From Mallotus nudiflorus (taxonomy: Eukaryota > Streptophyta > Magnoliopsida > Malpighiales > Euphorbiaceae), in contig CANTUR010000039.1 of the NCBI GenBank assembly GCA_947683625.1, forward strand, positions 2,356,001 to 2,420,000: DNA of 64,000 nt, read 5' to 3'. Positions 59,073 to 64,000 of the stretch are shown here, piece by piece; the stretch's first letter is position 1, and every line of letters starts with the position of its first letter. Below the pieces are notes generated by a model that saw only the letters and a list, made by a program, of their open reading frames with translations, had not been told where the DNA came from and searched no databases. Both the position numbers and the translations under genes were made by a program.

Positions 59073-62000
59073 TTCCACTTAACTCTCCCAAGTTAGGATT
59101 TTTGAATTACCATAAACTACTCACTTAGATTGATTTTTACAAGATTGAGTTTTAGGCTCAACTCTAACCTTATAATTAAGAGTTTAGGATTACTCATCAA
59201 CCCAATTCCTAAGTGTTTTTAATAGGCAATCACTTAAACCTTACACACTAGAATAAGACCTTACTTCCCTTCTTTATACCATAGAAATAAAAGAAGAAGA
59301 ATCTTAATTCTAACACACAACTAATTCTTAAAAGAGTTTATGAGTATAAAGAAAGTATATGAGAATTTTGAATGCTCAATTGAATGCTAAGAGGAATTTT
59401 TCACCTAATAAAGTGTCTAACTCTTGAATGATGTTCAAGGAGTTATTTATATACTTGAGCTTCAAAATTATGGTTATTGGGGGCATTAAGTTCATTGCCA
59501 ACAATCTTCAAGCTTTATTAAATGAGTTCATAGTTTTTACAAGAGCAGTGCCACTCACAATTATAAGGAGAAGCTCATGATCATGAGGGATGAAAAACTA
59601 ACCATTGGAGCAATAGGTGACCATTGTGTATTGAGAGGAAGTGTTATCATGGGCTGGTCATGATAGTAAGGGCAAGTCATGAGGGGCTCAACCTCTTATA
59701 GATTTTTAAAGATGCAATTTATAATGATTTGGATGAGTGATCATGGGCAAGTCAAGATTTGGATGCCCCTGCTCATGATCGTGAGGGTAGATCATGAGGG
59801 GCTCTAGATTCTTCATAATTTGACAAGCCATTGAGTCTTTAGCTCATAAGGATGGCTCCCGATCATGAGCTTTGCTCGTGAGGGATGCTTATAGACTTAT
59901 TTTTAGCGTGTTTTGGTTCTTGTATAGTCCTAATTGTTCCTTCAAATTTTTGTGAGTTACAAACCTATAGATGCTTTCACTTGGATTCTTTATATTTGAT
60001 TCACTCTAAAACACACTTAGATAAAAATTATTAACTTATTCAAATATTTATCAAAGCCAAAACTTTAGAGATTGATAAAGGTTGAGGTTAATAAGGAAGA
60101 AAGAATAAATACTTAGAGATGGATAAAGAGTGAAATAAGGAAGAAAGGAATTTGAAATATTGCAAGGGCTTGGAATTTGCAATCTAAGAGCAAGCATCAA
60201 TTTCAACATAAACTGTAACTGTGGGAATGCTAATGTTATCAATTTCTATAATTTTTTCCAATGTGGTGTTGACATTTCATGTGATTTTAAAGGACGACTA
60301 ACATGTCATCAACATATTTTAAGGAGAATAGGAAAGACACTAACGCATCAACAAGTTTTATTAAATTTGACACCTTAGGACTAACATTGAAAGTTTTAAA
60401 ACATTCATGGACTCAATTAATACACTTAAATCTTATAGGACTTAAATTGAAAAATCACTATAACTTTTAGGACTAATTAAGTCATTATTGCATTTTGTAA
60501 ATAACAACTTTTCATTTATTGCTATGATAGGAATATTATATTATACATTGTGAATATTTTATGGTTAATGAATGTTTATTATATTATGATGTATTGACAT
60601 TATTAACATTGTTAATATAAATGTTTATATAGATATTAACATGTGCAAGACCATGAATATTTTTATTATTTATTATTTATTTATGAATTGAGTATTATGA
60701 GATTGAAAATAAAAGCATCAAATTATTTTTAATTTCTATTTACACCTAAAAATCAGTTTCTAAATAATTTTTAATTTTTGTAAAACATTTTTATTTTTAA
60801 TGATATAATATATTCCCTAGAGGTAATATAAGGGGGGAAAATCCTCTATTATAGAGCCTGAAGCACATGAAGGAAAATCTTCCATGACAATAATACCCTT
60901 TTCAAAGTAGAGAACCCATTTGGCTAAACCAAGTGCAACTTATTCTGTATTTGAAGAATAACAACATGATAGTTAGATTTAGCCACCAAAGTTTTAAAGC
61001 ATGCATCCTAAGCAATTTGGAGAATGCAAAGCGATGTTGATATGAAGTAATTGTGATATAGCTAGGTGACTTTGGTAAAAAGAGTTTAGGAATCCACTAA
61101 TTTAATTAATAAGTTAGCTTAAGGTGTAATTTAATTCACATTTTAGACTCAAACATGTACCACCTTAGCATTTATTTAGCTAAAGGTTTGTTGTTATTTG
61201 CAAATCAAACCAATACTATGGTTTCTAGATCAAGTTTTTTAAATAACCACCTCATCATGAGACTTAGAAAACTAACAGTCATTAATAAGAACACTTTAAC
61301 TTAAGGTTCATTAGGAAAAGATGAAATAGCTCTCCCTATATCTTATCATGATTAAGGGAAATTGATACTACTTGAGATCCTTGAAGGCAAAGATTTTTTG
61401 TGATATGGTAGCCTATTTTGTATAAATTATTAGAAAATTGAAACAAAAAATCTTTAAAAGTCTTCTTTAAGGAGTGTATGAATCCCACTTTTCTAAAGAC
61501 AATGTTTGTAGTGTACAATTTGCCTCTAGGATACAATGAAACTTAGTGTTTTATAATGATATTTTATGTAGAATTGATTGATAAAAAATTTTTAATTCCT
61601 ATAGAAAACTAACTTTTTATTTATATAAGATGAATGAGTAGTTATAATTTGGTAATAATCATGTATATTTGAGTAAGTAGAGATATTTCTTGGCCATAGC
61701 CATGTATTTTTGTTAAAAAATATATGATTATATGTGACATAAAACCCAATGTATTATAATAATTGCTTTAGCTTTAAAAGGTGTAAACACTTCATCAATC
61801 AGAATGCAGAATAAAGTTCAATTTAGCCCTTTAACTTTTTGTAAAAATTTAATTTAGCCCAAAATAACTATGGGCACCCTCGATTTGATTGGCCTGCAAC
61901 AGAAGCCTAATGATGAGATAGTCCAAATTTTGAATGCAAGAAGAGCCCATGATCTTCTTTAGAATAGATTAGATAGATTAAACCTAGCCCAAAGTTTTCA

Positions 62001-63660
62001 TATCTAGCCAAAACCTAAAACACTAAGGCCATTAGGCCTTTATCAAACCCAAACCAAGCCTTTTAAACCAAAAGGCCTAGCAGGCCTGGTGAAGAGGCAT
62101 TGCCTCTTTACTTTGGCCATTGCCTCACCAAAGAGGCATTTCCTCTTCACAATTGTCCCCTGCAATAATAAATACTATTTATTATTGCATTTAACATAAA
62201 AAATAGACCTTCCTAACTCTAGTATGGAGTTTTGAACAAAATAATAGGACTTTTAAGGCATGAAATAATGAGAAAAGAAGGGAAGCAATGATGAAAATGC
62301 AAGGTGGAAAGTAACTTTCACTTTTTGGAAATTTTGGGAAGAGAGAGGGAAGAGGTTTAAAAGAGGGGTGTGGCTAAGAAGAGAGGAGGCTGGCCATTCT
62401 AAAAAAAGTCCAGAGAGAGAGAGAGTAACAAAAATTCTTAAGAGGAAAAAAGAAAAAGAAGGAAGAATAAAGGGAGCTTGAAGCTAGGAATCCATTTCTT
62501 GGGAAGAAGGAAGGAGATTCTTGCATTTAACTCTTTGAAAATGAACTAAACAAGCTCTGAGGGCTTCAGTTAGGAGTGCCAAATGAGTCCAAATCAATGA
62601 GAATTCCTGTTTTTCAAGCTTTGAGTTATTTATTTTATTTGAAAATTTTTTCCTTCATTCACATATTTTTTGTATTTATTGCTTTCCTATGATTACATTT
62701 AGAGTTTAAATATGTGAATTATTAAGTTCTCAGTTGCTAGTTTATATTGATTTGCATGAATATTTGAGTGCTTAGAATCTAAAAAACTTATAATTTTTGT
62801 GTTACTGTGCCTGTTGAAGAGGCATTACCTCTTCAAAGGGGCATCGCCTCTTAACCTAGTGGTGATCGTCTCTTCATAGAGGTGATCTCCTCTCGTGCAA
62901 AATGTTGCATGATTCTGCTTCATTTTAGTGTCTTTTTAGTATATTTGTAGTATATGATACGTATATGCTGCCCTTTTTCCTTAATATTGCATGTGAAAGA
63001 TTAATTGTAATATATGTTTATATGAACCTACATGTCTATGTTTAGATTAATGTAATTCAAAGTATTTTGCAAATAAAACTATTCTTAAATGTGAAACTAA
63101 CCATTATTTGTTGTAGGTTTTGTTATTTTTAATCATTTTGTAATTAGTGGATTAATTAGTTCTTGAGAGGTTTCATTTGGATTAATTATTGTAATAATTT
63201 TACAAATTATTATAACCCCTAATCCCTATCCCATTTATTTGGAATGAATGTTTGTAAATTTTTTCTCAACATTTGATTTGAATGCCAAGGCTGTAAATAT
63301 GCAAAAGGATTAATGTGTAAACTCAATTTAAATTATAAAATTGGAAGTGCTTGTAAACATAATAATAAGGAAATAATTTAATAATCATGGGTAATAAAAT
63401 AAAAAACACAAATGGAGACCAACTGTAAGGTTAGGTGGGCAAAGCCCATACATAGTTTTCAAACCTAAATCTCTGATGATGGCTTCTACGAACCTCCATA
63501 GAATCCAGTTGCTGTAAAGTGTTCCAGTTCTCATCCAAGTAGCAACTTTATCTCCTTTTGGACCTTAAAACCTTATTTATTAATCCTAGTGGGCCTTGAG
63601 CCCACACAGTACTGTGGTCGTTGTACACTTGGGTGTGTGTTCTAAACCATATCACCCATA
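59073..63660 (+). repeat. Second long repeat: truncated SIRE LTR, MITE arm and Ogre-like 3' LTR
   Basis: It aligns collinearly with 32867-39036, omitting the LTR-X copy. 59073-60094 is the SIRE-like LTR missing its first ~120 bp, 60095-60490 the MITE right arm, and 60501-63660 the Ogre-like LTR ending ATCACCCATA. The junction bases AATAAGGAAG at 60091-60100 correspond to AACAAGGAAG at 35430-35439, so the SIRE-like insertion point itself was copied. No polypurine tract precedes it; the Ogre-like 3' region ends abruptly at 59072. The minus-strand frames at 60051-60242 and 61336-61536 have no family match. Confidence 0.82.
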
Positions 63661-63665
63661 ATAAC

Positions 63666-64000
63666 CTTTTTTTTTTTATAATTCTACCCAATACTTACCC
63701 AAAATGAGTCACTTAAACCCACATTATATCTTTTGATGGAGCATGCAATATACCATTAATTAAAAGTGCATGAATTGAATAAAAAATAGTTAATATAAAT
63801 ATTATCATCAAATTAGTAAAATAAATACAAAATGATAATTGAATGAAACCCCAAGCTGTCACACCTTATCTACCACTAATGCACAAATCTTTATTTACAT
63901 TACAAGCACATACGCCTGACTCTAAAGTAATCTACATAAATAATTGTGTACTAATAAAGGTGTGTGTTTATGATCTAAAATTCATTTTCAAGAATAGAAA
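63666..64000. other. Right flank, no gene seen
   Basis: AT-rich sequence beyond the Ogre-like LTR. The five bases after the LTR end are ATAAC (63661-63665), a candidate target duplication whose left partner was not found. Confidence 0.45.

Larger units (their letters stand above)
35843..63660 (+). mobile_element. Tat/Ogre-like Gypsy retrotransposon with antisense genes
   Basis: A long direct repeat ends at 39036 and again at 63660. Between the two copies, on the plus strand, lie a PBS-like site, gag, protease, RT, RNase H, a second RNase H and integrase, followed by more than 6 kb of 3' region with genes on the opposite strand. Very long LTRs, a second RNase H, an intron-like break at RT and antisense extra ORFs are known traits of the Tat/Ogre branch of Gypsy elements. 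The left edge of the 5' LTR is not resolved: homology between the two repeats runs leftwards past the MITE arm into the SIRE-like LTR. All genes are broken. Confidence 0.75.

Overview
This window is nuclear DNA from a flowering plant, almost certainly a eudicot. It is AT-rich, carries GT-AG introns, and is dominated by plant LTR retrotransposons and Mutator-type (MULE) miniature elements. Its one clearly functional host gene reads as the orthologue of the Arabidopsis P-class PPR protein At2g35130. Species cannot be fixed from the sequence alone; a woody rosid would fit the retroelement types.

Layout. 1-956 is the end of a ~1.5 kb LTR of a family called 'LTR-X' here. 957-8914 is gene-poor DNA with three TIR elements: a 1.57 kb MULE-like element, a Pack-MULE carrying a piece of a second PPR gene, and a 370 bp miniature relative. 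A short module (8356-8499) resembles a seed-type promoter but has no gene behind it. 8915-12665 is a decayed minus-strand Copia element.

13089-21524 is the PPR gene: seven coding exons plus a leader exon, with all splice phases consistent and a start codon that appears to be created by splicing. Its introns contain a 170 bp solo LTR, a foldback MITE and microsatellites.

From 65 bp after the PPR stop codon the rest is a nest of transposons. A MULE-type MITE (21597-35842) was split by a 13.5 kb SIRE-like Copia element on the minus strand (21949-35433, TSD AGGAA). That element was hit twice by solo LTR-X copies in opposite orientation (29547-31084, TSD AAGGC; 33734-35274, TSD GTTCC/GTTCT). To the right lies a Tat/Ogre-like Gypsy element on the plus strand (LTR to 39036, PBS at 39038, gag, protease, RT, two RNase H domains and integrase to about 52660). 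A foldback of chromovirus fragments (about 41455-47430) sits inside its gag-protease region. Its 3' region carries two antisense genes, one DUF7745-like and one plant mobile domain (PMD) gene that still has introns. The PMD gene is split by another 2.17 kb solo LTR (55964-58137). The second long repeat (59073-63660) matches 32867-39036 but lacks the LTR-X insertion, which gives a relative chronology.

All retroelement genes are broken by stops and frameshifts. The most unusual features are the intron-bearing PMD gene captured in antisense, the Pack-MULE, the apparent start codon split by an intron, and the copied Copia/MITE junction in the second Ogre repeat.
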